Assembly (NCBI RefSeq): GCF_900115295.1
Contig: NZ_FOVZ01000001.1
Span: forward strand, 1,054,001-1,118,000
Source of the DNA: Sphingomonas sp. OK281
GTDB lineage: Bacteria > Pseudomonadota > Alphaproteobacteria > Sphingomonadales > Sphingomonadaceae
DNA length: 64,000 nucleotides
Direction: 5' to 3'
A program made the position numbers and the translations under genes. Shown in pieces: positions 1 through 8,783 of this stretch. The notes below the pieces were generated by a model. That model had not been told where the DNA came from. It searched no databases and was given only the letters and a program-made list of their open reading frames with translations. Numbering within the stretch: the stretch's first letter is position 1; each line of letters begins with the position of its first letter.

Positions 1-1
1 C

Positions 2-1261
2 GCCGGCCTGCCCGTCGTCGCCACCGTCGCGCCCGGCAATGCCGAAGCGATCGAGGACGGCGTCACCGGTCGCCTGACCGCCGCGGACCCGGCCAGTTTC
101 GCCGATGCCGTCGTCGCGCTGCTAGCCGACCGCGACAGCCTGAAAGCAATGGCCAGCGCCGCGATCGAGCGCCAGCAGGACCTATTCTCGGCCGATCGCA
201 TGATCGCCGACACGCGCGCGGTGTACGCCGCGGTGCAAGACCAAAACACAAAGGGAGACGGCGTGGAACGGACACGGATCGGGTTCATCGGTGCGGGCGG
301 CATCGCCAACCGTCATTTCGGCGTGCTGGAGCAGTTCGACGACGTCGCGATCGTCGCGGTCGCCGACGTCGACATGGCGCGCGCGACCGAAGCCGCCGCC
401 CGTTTCGGCGCGCGTGCATTCGACGATGCCGCAGCGATGCTGGCCGCAGTCGAACTCGACGCGCTCTACATCTGCGTGCCACCCTTCGCGCACGGCGAAC
501 CCGAACGTCTCGCGATCGAGCACAAGCTGCCGTTCTTCGTCGAGAAGCCCGTCGCGCTAGACCTCGGCACCGCAGAGGACGTCGCCGCCGCAGTCGATCG
601 GCTCGGCCTCGTCACCGCGGTCGGCTATCACTGGCGCTATCTCGACACCGTGGACGAGGTGAAGGCGCTGCTTTCCGCGACCCCCGCCCGCTTGCTCTCC
701 GGCTATTGGCTCGACTCAACCCCGCCGCCGCGCTGGTGGTGGAAGAAGGACGCATCGGGCGGCCAGATGCTCGAACAGACCACGCATCTCGTCGATCTCG
801 CGCGCTACCTCGTCGGCGACGTCGTCCGCGTCTACGGCCAGTCGGGCCACATCGACCGCGCCGCCTTCCCCGGTCTCGACGTCGCCACCACCAGCACCGC
901 GATGCTCACTTTCGCCAGCGGCGCGATCGCCAACTTTGCGTCCACGTGCCTGCTCAACTGGAACCACCGCGTCGGGCTGCACCTGTTCGGCGAGGGCCTC
1001 GCGATCGAACTGACCGACCGCGACGTGATGATCGACATCGGACGCGGCCGCCCGGTGCGCGGCACCGGCAGCGATCCGGTCGTGCTCGAGGATCGCGACT
1101 TCATCGACGCGGTTCGCGGGGGCGAGAACCGCATCCGCTGCCCCTACCCCGCCGCGCTCGAAACGCTCCGCCTCGCGCTGGCGATCGAACGCTCCGCCGT
1201 CGAAGGCCGCGCGATCGACGTCCGCGAGCGCGAGGCAACTAAGGAGATGGGGCATGTCTGA
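2..1261 (+). CDS. Glycosyltransferase (GT4) C-terminus read in frame into a Gfo/Idh/MocA oxidoreductase; 5' partial
   Basis: The reading frame is open from the window edge. The first ~85 residues look like the tail of a GT4 glycosyltransferase (GLPVVATVAPGNAEAIEDGV, then a helical end). With no stop codon the frame continues into a full NAD(P)-dependent oxidoreductase of the Gfo/Idh/MocA family: Rossmann motif GFIGAGGIANRH, the EKP motif (FVEKPVALD), GYHWRY, and GGQMLEQTTHLVDLARYL with the family's catalytic-region His. It would oxidise or reduce a sugar, probably a nucleotide sugar. A GTG at 263 lies 5 bases after AGGGAG, so a separate oxidoreductase could also be initiated there. The stop overlaps the next gene's ATG by 8 bases, indicating an operon. 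The oxidoreductase call is firm; whether the cell makes one fused chain, two products or both is open. Confidence 0.75.
   Translation, partial: AGLPVVATVAPGNAEAIEDGVTGRLTAADPASFADAVVALLADRDSLKAMASAAIERQQDLFSADRMIADTRAVYAAVQDQNTKGDGVERTRIGFIGAGGIANRHFGVLEQFDDVAIVAVADVDMARATEAAARFGARAFDDAAAMLAAVELDALYICVPPFAHGEPERLAIEHKLPFFVEKPVALDLGTAEDVAAAVDRLGLVTAVGYHWRYLDTVDEVKALLSATPARLLSGYWLDSTPPPRWWWKKDASGGQMLEQTTHLVDLARYLVGDVVRVYGQSGHIDRAAFPGLDVATTSTAMLTFASGAIANFASTCLLNWNHRVGLHLFGEGLAIELTDRDVMIDIGRGRPVRGTGSDPVVLEDRDFIDAVRGGENRIRCPYPAALETLRLALAIERSAVEGRAIDVREREATKEMGHV
252..265 (+). promoter_or_regulatory. Internal Shine-Dalgarno plus GTG start inside the GT4-oxidoreductase frame
   Basis: AAGGGAG followed after five bases by GTG, which begins VERTRIGFIGAGG, exactly where a stand-alone Gfo/Idh/MocA protein would start. 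The spacing is good for initiation. Because the upstream glycosyltransferase has no stop here, this site would give a second, shorter product from the same frame. Confidence 0.5.
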
Positions 1262-2354
1262 GTGGCGCCACGTCCGCTCGCTCGGCGTCGAACGGCCCGG
1301 CCAGGCCTATTTCTTCGGCTATGACGAAGCACCTCCGGGCGACGGTCAGGTCCGGCTCGACCTGCTCTACACTGGGTTCTCCGCCGGCACCGAGCTCACC
1401 TTCGTCAAGAACAGCAACCCGTATCTCCACTCGCGCTGGGATGCAGGTCGCGGCGTGTTCGTCCCCGGCGAACCGAGCGCGCAATACCCGGTGCCGTTCC
1501 TCGGCTACATGGAATGCGCGCGCGTCGGCGACAGCCGGGTCGACGATTTCACCAACGGCGACGTCGTCGGCACCGTCTTCGGCCACAAGACCGGCCACAC
1601 CGCAGACCCGTTCAACGACCTGCTGACCAAGCTCCCGCCCGAGCTCGATCCGATCCTCGGCATCTATATCGGCCAGATGGGTCCGATCGCTGCCAACGGC
1701 ATTCTTCACGCAGACGCCGAACTACTCGGCCCCAACGTGGTCAACCTCGGCGACGGCATCCGCGGCCGCCCCGCCTTGGTGATAGGCGCAGGCATCGTCG
1801 GCATGCTGACGGCCCTGTTCGCCCAGGCCGCCGGCGCGAGCGAAGTCGTGATCGCCGACCCGTCCCCCTTCCGCCGCCTGCGCGCCGAATGCCTCGGCAT
1901 CACCGCGATGACCGAGGATCAGGCCTGGGCCTACGCCAAGGCACGCTGGCTCCACGGCGGCGACGACCGCGGCGCGGACGTCGTGTTCCAGACTCGCGCC
2001 GACGCCGCCAGCCTCCACGCCGCGATGCGCGCGCTGAGGCCACAAGGCACGGTGATCGATCTCGCTTTCTACCAGGGCGGCGCCGACCGGCTCCGGCTCG
2101 GCGAGGAATTCCACCACAACGGCCTCAACCTCCGCTGCGCCCAGATCAACCGCGTCCCGCGCGGGCTCGGTTTCCAATGGGATCGCCGCCGCCTCGCCAA
2201 CGAGACGGTGAAGCTGCTGCTCGCGCGTGGCCAGGAGATCCGCGCGCAACTCATCACGCACGTCGTACCCTATGACGACGCCCCCGCCTTCATCGCGCGG
2301 CTGGTCGGCGAGCGGCCCGAATTCCTCCAGATCGTCTTCAAGGTCGGCGATTGA
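1254..2354 (+). CDS. Zinc-type MDR (alcohol dehydrogenase-like) dehydrogenase, 366 aa
   Basis: A medium-chain dehydrogenase/reductase: an N-terminal GroES-like part (YTGFSAGTELTFVKNSNPY; GYMECARVGD) and a Rossmann domain around residues 175-300 beginning PALVIGAGIVGMLTALFAQAAGA. The usual CGxCHTD zinc signature is not visible, so it belongs to the divergent MDR branch often found in polysaccharide and secondary-metabolite loci. The substrate is unknown; the flanking glycosyltransferases suggest a sugar or a precursor alcohol. The ATG overlaps the stop of the upstream oxidoreductase and its own TGA overlaps the TTG start of the next gene, so the three genes are translationally coupled. Confidence 0.75.
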   Translation: MSEWRHVRSLGVERPGQAYFFGYDEAPPGDGQVRLDLLYTGFSAGTELTFVKNSNPYLHSRWDAGRGVFVPGEPSAQYPVPFLGYMECARVGDSRVDDFTNGDVVGTVFGHKTGHTADPFNDLLTKLPPELDPILGIYIGQMGPIAANGILHADAELLGPNVVNLGDGIRGRPALVIGAGIVGMLTALFAQAAGASEVVIADPSPFRRLRAECLGITAMTEDQAWAYAKARWLHGGDDRGADVVFQTRADAASLHAAMRALRPQGTVIDLAFYQGGADRLRLGEEFHHNGLNLRCAQINRVPRGLGFQWDRRRLANETVKLLLARGQEIRAQLITHVVPYDDAPAFIARLVGERPEFLQIVFKVGD

Positions 2355-4612
2355 GTACCGCGCTTACCGCCGACGCCCGCCCGATCCGCATCCTGTTCGT
2401 CTTCGCCTGGCTCGTCGTCGGCGGCGAGGAGACGGAGGTGCGCCTGCTCGCCCAGGCGCTCGACCCGACGCGTTACCGGATCGAGGTCGTCGCGTGCTTC
2501 CGAAAAGACGGCATGCCCGAGCAGACGCACGCGCAATTGGAAGCGATCGGCGTTCCCGTCGACCGCACGCCCTACGCGCTCGGCTTCGACGAGACCGTCG
2601 CCTACCTCGCGAGCAAGCTGCCCGCGTACGACGTCGTCGTCTCGTGCCAGAACGTCGCCGACATCTATCCCGCGCTCGAACGCATGCACCTCCGCCCACC
2701 GTTGATCGAGCATGGCGGCCTCGTCTCCGAAGCGCTCGCCGGCCCCAAGCATTTCACCGCGCGCTATGTCGGCGTCTGCGCCTCGATCCGCGACGCTGCC
2801 GCGAGCCGCATGCCCGGCCGCGAACACCACGCGATCGAGATCCCGTCGATGGTCGACACGCACGCCTTCGACCCAGCCCGGCGAGCCCCCGTGCGAGCGG
2901 CGCTAGGGATCACCGAAGACGTACCGCTGATCGGCTGGCTAGGCCGTCTCGACCCGAAGAAGCGCGTCGAGGATTTCATCGAAGCCGCCGCGCTCGTCCA
3001 CGCCCGCCACCCCCGGGCGCGTTTCGTCATCATCGGCGGACCGGACGCCTTCATCCCCGAATACGCCGCCGCACTCCGCAACCGCGCGCACGCGCTCGGC
3101 CTCGACACCGCGCTGACCTTCCTCGGCGACCGCGACGACGTGCCCGACCTGCTCGCCGCGCTCGACGTCTACGTCTGGCTCTCGCGCGGCGAAGGCATGC
3201 CGCACGTCATCGCCGAAGCGGGCGCGGCACGCCTCCCCATCATAGCAACGCGCGACAACGGCTCCGAACAACAGATCGTTGACGGGGTCAGCGGTCTGTT
3301 CGTGCCCCACGAAGATCCGCCCGCGGTCGCTACTGCGATCACCAGACTGCTCGAAGACCCGGCACTCCGAACCCGCCTCGGCACCGCCCTCCGTGCCAAG
3401 GTGGACAGCGAATACGCCGTCGCCGCCGTAGTCCCCCTCTGGGAAGCGCTGTTCGCCAAAGTCCTTACCGACCGACCGCCGCTACCTCGCCCGACCGGAC
3501 TATTCCGGAGCTTCCTGCAAGGCGGCTTCGAATCCTCCACCCACCGGCGTGCGCACGACCGCAAGCGCGTCGACGTCATCGCGGCCAGCCATCACGACAC
3601 CCTCGCCGCGCATGACTACAGCGAACTCGCCAAGCTCGGCATCCTGACGGTCCGCGACGGCTTGCGCTGGCATCTGATCGAACGCGAACCCGGCCGCTAC
3701 GACTGGTCCAGCCTCGATCGCCAGCTAGACGCCGCCAAGGCGATCGGCACCGAAGTCATCTGGGACCTGCTGCATTACGGCTGGCCCGACGACATCGACA
3801 TCTGGACGCCCGCCTTCGTCACGCGCTTCGCCGCCTTCGCCGCCGCCGCCGCGCGCCACATCGGCCCGGCCGCGCCCGGCGAGACCCGCTTCTATGCCCC
3901 GGTCAACGAGATCTCGTTCTTCGCCTGGGGCGGCGGCGACGCAGCCTATCTCAACCCGTTCGCCCGAGGCCGCGGCTACGAACTCAAGGTCCAACTCGCC
4001 CGCGCATCAATCGCCGCGATGGAAGCGATCCTCGCGGTCGACCCCGCCGCAAGGTTCGTGCACGCCGACCCGGTCATCAACGTCATCACCGACCCCGCCC
4101 GCCCCAATGATGCCCCCGCCGCCGAAGGCCACCGCCTCGCGCAATACCAGGCCTGGGACATGATCGCCGGGAAAGCCTGGCCCCAGATCGGCGGCCGCGC
4201 GCCATTGCTGGATATCATCGGCGTCAATTTCTACCACAACAACCAGTGGATCCACGGCGGCCCACCGCTGTCGTACGATCACCCCCTAAGCCGACCGCTC
4301 CACGCCATCCTCGCCGATGCGTACGCGCGCTACGGCCGCCCGATCTTCATCGCCGAAACCGGTATCGAAGGTAGCGCCCGCCCCGCCTGGCTCCGCATGA
4401 TCCTGCGCGAGGTGAACATCGCCCAGTCGCTCGGCGTACCGATCGAAGGCGTGTGCCTCTACCCGATCCTCGACCATCCAGGCTGGGACGACGATCGCTA
4501 CTGCCCCAACGGTCTGCTCGCATGCTCGTTCGATGTCCGCGACAGACTTCCCCACGTCGACCTGGCAAATGTCATAACCGATCCGCTCTCGCGTCATCCC
4601 AGGCCTTCGTAG
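2351..4612 (+). CDS. Fusion of a GT4 glycosyltransferase and a clan-A glycoside hydrolase, 753 aa
   Basis: Residues ~10-370 are a GT-B fold GT4 glycosyltransferase: N-terminal FAWLVVGGEE, GWLGRLDPKKRVEDFIEA before the donor-binding half, and SRGEGMPHVIAEAGA carrying the EX7E motif. Residues ~395-750 are a (beta/alpha)8 hydrolase-like domain with RYDWSSLDRQLDAAKAIG, an acid/base-type site in VNEISFFAWGGGD and a nucleophile-type Glu in FIAETGIEG, resembling GH1/GH5-like enzymes. The start is TTG, overlapping the previous stop (TTGA). Such a chain could add a sugar and trim or transfer a glycan, but the substrate cannot be read from sequence. No signal peptide is seen, so it is probably cytoplasmic. 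It ends 17 bp from the convergent ABC gene. Confidence 0.8.
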   Translation: MSTALTADARPIRILFVFAWLVVGGEETEVRLLAQALDPTRYRIEVVACFRKDGMPEQTHAQLEAIGVPVDRTPYALGFDETVAYLASKLPAYDVVVSCQNVADIYPALERMHLRPPLIEHGGLVSEALAGPKHFTARYVGVCASIRDAAASRMPGREHHAIEIPSMVDTHAFDPARRAPVRAALGITEDVPLIGWLGRLDPKKRVEDFIEAAALVHARHPRARFVIIGGPDAFIPEYAAALRNRAHALGLDTALTFLGDRDDVPDLLAALDVYVWLSRGEGMPHVIAEAGAARLPIIATRDNGSEQQIVDGVSGLFVPHEDPPAVATAITRLLEDPALRTRLGTALRAKVDSEYAVAAVVPLWEALFAKVLTDRPPLPRPTGLFRSFLQGGFESSTHRRAHDRKRVDVIAASHHDTLAAHDYSELAKLGILTVRDGLRWHLIEREPGRYDWSSLDRQLDAAKAIGTEVIWDLLHYGWPDDIDIWTPAFVTRFAAFAAAAARHIGPAAPGETRFYAPVNEISFFAWGGGDAAYLNPFARGRGYELKVQLARASIAAMEAILAVDPAARFVHADPVINVITDPARPNDAPAAEGHRLAQYQAWDMIAGKAWPQIGGRAPLLDIIGVNFYHNNQWIHGGPPLSYDHPLSRPLHAILADAYARYGRPIFIAETGIEGSARPAWLRMILREVNIAQSLGVPIEGVCLYPILDHPGWDDDRYCPNGLLACSFDVRDRLPHVDLANVITDPLSRHPRPS

Positions 4613-4629
4613 CGCGGGAAGGCGGCGCA

Positions 4630-5946
4630 TCACACGGCATCATCGAGGCTGAACCGGTCCATGTCCTCGTCATAGGCGAACACTTCGGCATAGCGGCCCC
4701 AGTGCGTCACCGTCCGCAGCGTTTCGGCGGCATAGTCTTCGGACATGTGATCCTCCAGCTCGTCACGGAAACGGCGGGCGGGCGCGACGTGACCGACACG
4801 CTCGTCGAGGATCCGCCGGATGTGTTGTGCGAGCGGGACATGCGCGAGCAACGCCTGCGCGAACAGCGCCTTGCGCGCATCCACATCGGCCTGCGCATAG
4901 CGCCGCGCGGCCGGCGTCAGCAGGATCTCCGACCCCTGCAACTCGGCGAATCGCAACAGCTGTAGCGTCTCCGCCATCGGAAACAGTTCGTCGATCTCCA
5001 GCTGGAGCTGGTCGGCAAGGTCTGCCATCGCCGCGCGGCCGTCGAACGGGCTGGCGTCGACCTCCTCGATCAGCCCGGCCAGCGCGTTGGTCGAGACCCG
5101 CGGCAGCACCATCTGGATGCCGGTGCCGGGAAACAGGCCGTCGCGTACCGGCTCCGCGGGCGCCCGTGCAGTCATTCGCGCGTAAATGTCATCGACCAGC
5201 GCGCGGAACGCCGGGTCCAGCCGGTCGCGTGGTTGCGGCAGGTCGACCGTGATCTCGGCCGCGACCCGGCCCGGGTTGGACGAGAAGACGAGGATGCGAT
5301 CGCACATCAGTACCGCCTCCTCGATATTGTGCGTGACGATCAGGATCGACTTGATCGGCATCCGCCCTTCCGCCCACAGATCGAGCAGGTCGGTCCGCAA
5401 GGTCTCCGCGGTCAGCACGTCGAGCGCGGAGAAGGGTTCGTCCATCAACAGCAGCGACGGATTGACGACGATCGCGCGGGCCAGCCCGACGCGCTGGCGC
5501 ATCCCGCCCGACAATTCCTTGGGATACGCGTTCTCGAACCCGTCGAGCCCGATCAGGTCGATCGCCGCCAGCGCACGGGTGCGCCGCTCGTCCGCCGGAA
5601 CGCGCTGCGCCTCGAGGCCAAGCTCGACATTCTGGAGCACGGTCAGCCACGGGAACAGCGCGAAGGTCTGGAAGACCATGCTGATCGTGTGCGCAGGGCC
5701 GTCCGGGACGTCGGCGAACCGTACGCTCCCCTCGTCCGGCCGGATCAACCCGGCGATCGAGCGCAACAGCGTCGACTTGCCGGAGCCGGAACGACCGAGC
5801 AACCCGACCACCTCGTCCTCGTGGAGCGTCAGGCTGACATCGTCGAGCACCGGCGCGCCGCTGTCGCCGCGGCCGTAGCGATGACTGACATGCTCGACCT
5901 CGACGAGCGAGCGGCTGGCCGGGGCGCGGAGAAATGCTGTTGCCAT
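4630..5946 (-). CDS. NitT/TauT-family ABC transporter ATP-binding protein with C-terminal AAA-associated domain, 438 aa
   Basis: The ATPase part has Walker A GLLGRSGSGKSTLL, signature KELSGGMRQRVGLARAI, Walker B LLLMDEPFSAL and the switch-region THNIEEA. After residue ~260 comes a long extension (from VLPRVSTNALAGLIEEVDAS) typical of the AAA-associated C-terminal domain found on some nitrate/sulfonate-type ATPases. I chose ATG at 5946 because AAAGGA sits six bases upstream; an earlier ATG at 5964 overlaps the permease stop (TGATG) and is the alternative. It pairs with the double permease upstream. No periplasmic binding protein is in the window, so the substrate is unknown. Confidence 0.85.
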   Translation of the reverse strand: MATAFLRAPASRSLVEVEHVSHRYGRGDSGAPVLDDVSLTLHEDEVVGLLGRSGSGKSTLLRSIAGLIRPDEGSVRFADVPDGPAHTISMVFQTFALFPWLTVLQNVELGLEAQRVPADERRTRALAAIDLIGLDGFENAYPKELSGGMRQRVGLARAIVVNPSLLLMDEPFSALDVLTAETLRTDLLDLWAEGRMPIKSILIVTHNIEEAVLMCDRILVFSSNPGRVAAEITVDLPQPRDRLDPAFRALVDDIYARMTARAPAEPVRDGLFPGTGIQMVLPRVSTNALAGLIEEVDASPFDGRAAMADLADQLQLEIDELFPMAETLQLLRFAELQGSEILLTPAARRYAQADVDARKALFAQALLAHVPLAQHIRRILDERVGHVAPARRFRDELEDHMSEDYAAETLRTVTHWGRYAEVFAYDEDMDRFSLDDAV

Positions 5947-5963
5947 GTCTGGTCCTTTCGACA

Positions 5964-7712
5964 TCAGGCGAGCCGGAGACGGCGTTCGGCAAAGGCGTAC
6001 ATCGGACGCCAGACGAGCCGGTTGAAGGCGATCACGAACATCGACATCACCGCGATGCCGAGCGCGACGCGCGGATAATCGCCGGCCTCGGTTGCCTTGG
6101 CGATGAACGTGCCGAGCCCGTGCGCCTCGACCTTCTGCGTCCCCCAGGACACCGCCTCGGCGACGATGCTGGCGTTCCATGATCCGCCCGACGCGGTCAG
6201 CGCACCGGTGACGTAATAGGGGAACACGCCCGGCAGCGCGACCTGACGCCACCATTGCCAGCCGCGCACGCCGAACATCCCGGCGGCTTCGCGCAGGTCG
6301 GTCGGGATCGCGCTTGCGCCGGCGATGACGTTGAACAGGATGTACCACTGCGTCCCCAGGATCATCAACGGCGACAACCAGATGTCGGGCGACAGGCGCC
6401 AATGGACGATCGCGATCACCGCAAACGGGAACAGCACGTTGGCGGGAAACGCCGCGAGGAATTGCGCGACGGGTTGCAGGCGCTCAGCCCATTTCGGGTT
6501 GAGGCCGATCCAGACGCCGATCGGAACCCAGACGAGGCTCGCGAGCGCGATCAGGACGACGACCCGCAGCATGGTGATGCAGGCAAGTCCGAATACCGCG
6601 ACCGCATCGCCCAGTCCCAGCGTCGCAAAGACATAGCGTCCCGCGAGCCAGAGTGCGGCGACTACCGCGACCAGAACCGCCACCTGCCACAATCGCTCCA
6701 GCACCATGCTCGGCTCGCGAACTCGTACCTGCTGCGCGCGGGCCGTGCTCCGGTCGAGCGTCAGCAGCAGTTGGCCGAGCGCGGTTACCGGCGCGAACAC
6801 CACCGGTAACAGCTGCGTGCGGCGGAACAGGTCGTAGACCCAGGATCGCGGCCGCTCGGTGCTGGCGGTCTGCTCGAAGCGAAAGCGATCCGCCCAGGCG
6901 ACGACCGGCCTGAAGACGAGCTGGTCGTACAGCAGGATGACGATCCCCATCGCCAGCACGGCAAGGCCGATCGCGCCGAAATCCTTGCGCGCGATGGCGA
7001 GTGCCAGCCACGATCCGACGCCGGGCAGCGTCACGGTCGTATTGCCGACCGTGATCGCTTCCGACGCGACGACGAAGAACCAGCCCCCCGACATCGACAT
7101 CATCGCGTTCCAGACCAGCGACGGAGTGGCGAACGGCAAGTCGAGGCGGAGGAAACGGCGCACCGGCGACAGCGCGAAGCCTCGGGTCACCTCGTCCAGG
7201 TCAGACGGCACCGAGCGCAGCGACTGGTAGAAGCTGAACGCCATGTTCCACGCCTGGCTGGTGAAGATCGCGAACACCGCCGCCAGTTCGACGCCCAGGA
7301 TCCGGCCGGGGAACAGTCCCATGAAGAAGGTCACGGTGAAGGTCAGGAACCCGAGGATCGGCACCGATTGCAGGATGTCGAGCATAGGCACGATGATTTG
7401 TCCGGCCCTGCGGCTACGGGCCGCGAGCGTCGCGACAACGAGCGTGAAGACCAGGCTCGCCGCCAACGCCGCGAACATGCGGATCACCGTGCGCAGCGCA
7501 TAATAGGGAAGGTAGCGCGGATCGAGCGTCACGGGCTCGACCCGCAGGCGCGACAATGGCTCGGCAACCCCCTCCGTACCCCGGACCAGCAAGGCCGCGA
7601 TGCCGATCAGCAGCACGAATGCGATAACGTCCGCCCGGTTGGGTTGCGTAAGCCGCAGGATCCGCGAGAACGAACGAACCCGGCCACCATTTACCACCGG
7701 ATCAGCCACCAC
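5964..7712 (-). CDS. ABC transporter permease with two fused BPD_transp_1 domains, 582 aa
   Basis: An integral membrane protein with two repeats of the binding-protein-dependent permease domain (~residues 70-270 and 375-575). Each holds the EAA-type loop that contacts the ATPase, seen as LREAAGMFGVRGWQWWRQVALP in the second half and DEVTRGFALSPVRRFLRLDLP in the first. Fused permeases of this kind pair with a single ATPase such as the one downstream. The start is GTG with AGAGGA five bases before it. It is the first gene of a two-gene operon. The family imports nitrate, sulfonates or similar small anions; nothing here fixes the substrate. Confidence 0.85.
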   Translation of the reverse strand: MVADPVVNGGRVRSFSRILRLTQPNRADVIAFVLLIGIAALLVRGTEGVAEPLSRLRVEPVTLDPRYLPYYALRTVIRMFAALAASLVFTLVVATLAARSRRAGQIIVPMLDILQSVPILGFLTFTVTFFMGLFPGRILGVELAAVFAIFTSQAWNMAFSFYQSLRSVPSDLDEVTRGFALSPVRRFLRLDLPFATPSLVWNAMMSMSGGWFFVVASEAITVGNTTVTLPGVGSWLALAIARKDFGAIGLAVLAMGIVILLYDQLVFRPVVAWADRFRFEQTASTERPRSWVYDLFRRTQLLPVVFAPVTALGQLLLTLDRSTARAQQVRVREPSMVLERLWQVAVLVAVVAALWLAGRYVFATLGLGDAVAVFGLACITMLRVVVLIALASLVWVPIGVWIGLNPKWAERLQPVAQFLAAFPANVLFPFAVIAIVHWRLSPDIWLSPLMILGTQWYILFNVIAGASAIPTDLREAAGMFGVRGWQWWRQVALPGVFPYYVTGALTASGGSWNASIVAEAVSWGTQKVEAHGLGTFIAKATEAGDYPRVALGIAVMSMFVIAFNRLVWRPMYAFAERRLRLA

Positions 7713-8148
7713 GCCGTCCTCTTCCGCAGGCGTGAAGCACTAAAGCCGGCGCGTGACGCGCGTGCGTCATGCCGAGCGCTCGGTTAGCGTGCGTGGCTCG
7801 CTCGCCGCCCATCCCCGGAGGATACGGCCGCGATGAAGCGGTGCGGCGGCAAGCGCGGCGTGAATGGCGCGATCATGCTGGATCGCGCGGAAAGCAATGT
7901 GGGTCATCGGGCGTCTCTTCCGGGCTCGTGAGTGAGTCCGGGAAAGACGCTCAGTCGGACCGCACCCGCGATCCCCGAACGGCTTGACCGAACCCGGGAC
8001 GTCCAGCCGTGATCGTCAGCAGGGCAGAGCCGCTACTGTCGCCATCGCCGGACAAGGGGGTAGATCGGGGTTTCATGCGCGTCCTGTTTGTTATCGATGC
8101 CGCGATTGCGCCATCCGCCGGGAGCCTTGGCGTCTCGACGAGCGCCCG
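7713..8148. other. Intergenic region between the ABC operon and the metal-sensor gene
   Basis: About 430 bases without a convincing gene. It should hold the leftward promoter of the ABC operon. A 35-codon frame from 8075 runs through the operator below but has no ribosome site and no recognisable content. I see no repeat or RNA feature here. Confidence 0.4.
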
Positions 8149-8169
8149 CTATACCCTGGGGGAGTATAG
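8149..8169. promoter_or_regulatory. CsoR/RcnR-type operator palindrome
   Basis: Perfect arms CTATAC (8149-8154) and GTATAG (8164-8169) flank the G-rich centre CCTGGGGGA. TAC/GTA flanks around a G/C tract are the known layout of RcnR, FrmR and CsoR operators. It lies 25 bases upstream of the sensor gene, as expected for autorepression. Confidence 0.75.
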
Positions 8170-8194
8170 TTCAAGAGGGTGATGCGCGTCGGCC

Positions 8195-8473
8195 ATGAGC
8201 CATGTCGAGAAAGAGAAAAAGAAGCTGCTCAACAGGCTCAAGCGGCTGAAAGGACAGATCGAAGCACTCGAACGTGCGATCGAGGAAGATCGGGAATGCG
8301 CACGCGTCCTGCAGCAGGCGACGTCGTGCCGCGGCGCGCTCGATGGTTTCATCGCCGAGGTGATCGAGGATCATATCCGGGAGCACATGATCGATCCCGG
8401 AACCTCGCGTGACGATCCTCGTACCGTCGCAGCCGAAGAGTTGGTCGAGATCGTCCACGCCTATCTCACCTGA
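8195..8473 (+). CDS. RcnR/CsoR/FrmR (DUF156) family metal-sensing repressor, 92 aa
   Basis: A short all-helical DNA-binding repressor; the full family length is present (KRLKGQIEALERAIEEDREC, then GALDGFIAEVIEDHIREHM). His3, Cys35, His60 and His64 are all present, the ligand set used by nickel/cobalt sensor RcnR; FrmR formaldehyde sensors keep Cys35 but have a non-His residue at 64. In the apo state it should bind the palindrome at 8149-8169. No rcnA, frmA, copper ATPase or other efflux gene lies next to it, so it may be an orphan that regulates only itself or distant targets. A copper or formaldehyde role is not excluded. Confidence 0.85.
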   Translation: MSHVEKEKKKLLNRLKRLKGQIEALERAIEEDRECARVLQQATSCRGALDGFIAEVIEDHIREHMIDPGTSRDDPRTVAAEELVEIVHAYLT

Positions 8474-8542
8474 TCCCAAGCGCACTCAAGTGCCGCCCTG
8501 GGGAAACGTAGCGACTATGCCGGCAAAAGCCCCGCCAACGCG

Positions 8543-8668
8543 ATGCCGCTCGACGAGCGCTACGAGCATGTCGATGCCTTCTGGAAGCGCTGGCAGGAGC
8601 GGCAGACCTTTCTGGATGCCTATGCGGACCGGAGCAGCGGGGTCCCGGAACTCGACAACCGTCCGTAA
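8543..8668 (+). pseudogene. Short reading frame, possible gene remnant (41 codons)
   Basis: The frame reads MPLDERYEHVDAFWKRWQ and ends at TAA 8668. It is open upstream to a TGA near 8472, so SDYAGKSPANA precedes the ATG in frame. The aromatic, charged composition looks protein-like rather than random. There is no clear ribosome site and I do not recognise the family. It may be the tail of a decayed gene or a small real protein. Confidence 0.25.
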
Positions 8669-8783
8669 CCGGGCATTGAGCGGTTCCGCACGAGCTGGCA
8701 GTCGCCAGTGCGGAACCGCCGCTTACGTCCGCAACCTGTCGGATCGAAGCGATGGTCGCGGGAATACGGGCTTGGGTCGCGTG

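Noticed and set aside
5947..6402. N-terminal extension of the ABC ATPase
   Set aside because: This part of the frame is antisense-free but out of frame with the permease that truly occupies it; composition is Arg-rich as in shadow frames, and the ATPase has its own ribosome site at 5946.
8075..8182. 35-codon frame beginning MRVLFVIDAAIA
   Set aside because: It has no ribosome site, runs through the metal-sensor operator, and ends just before the real gene.
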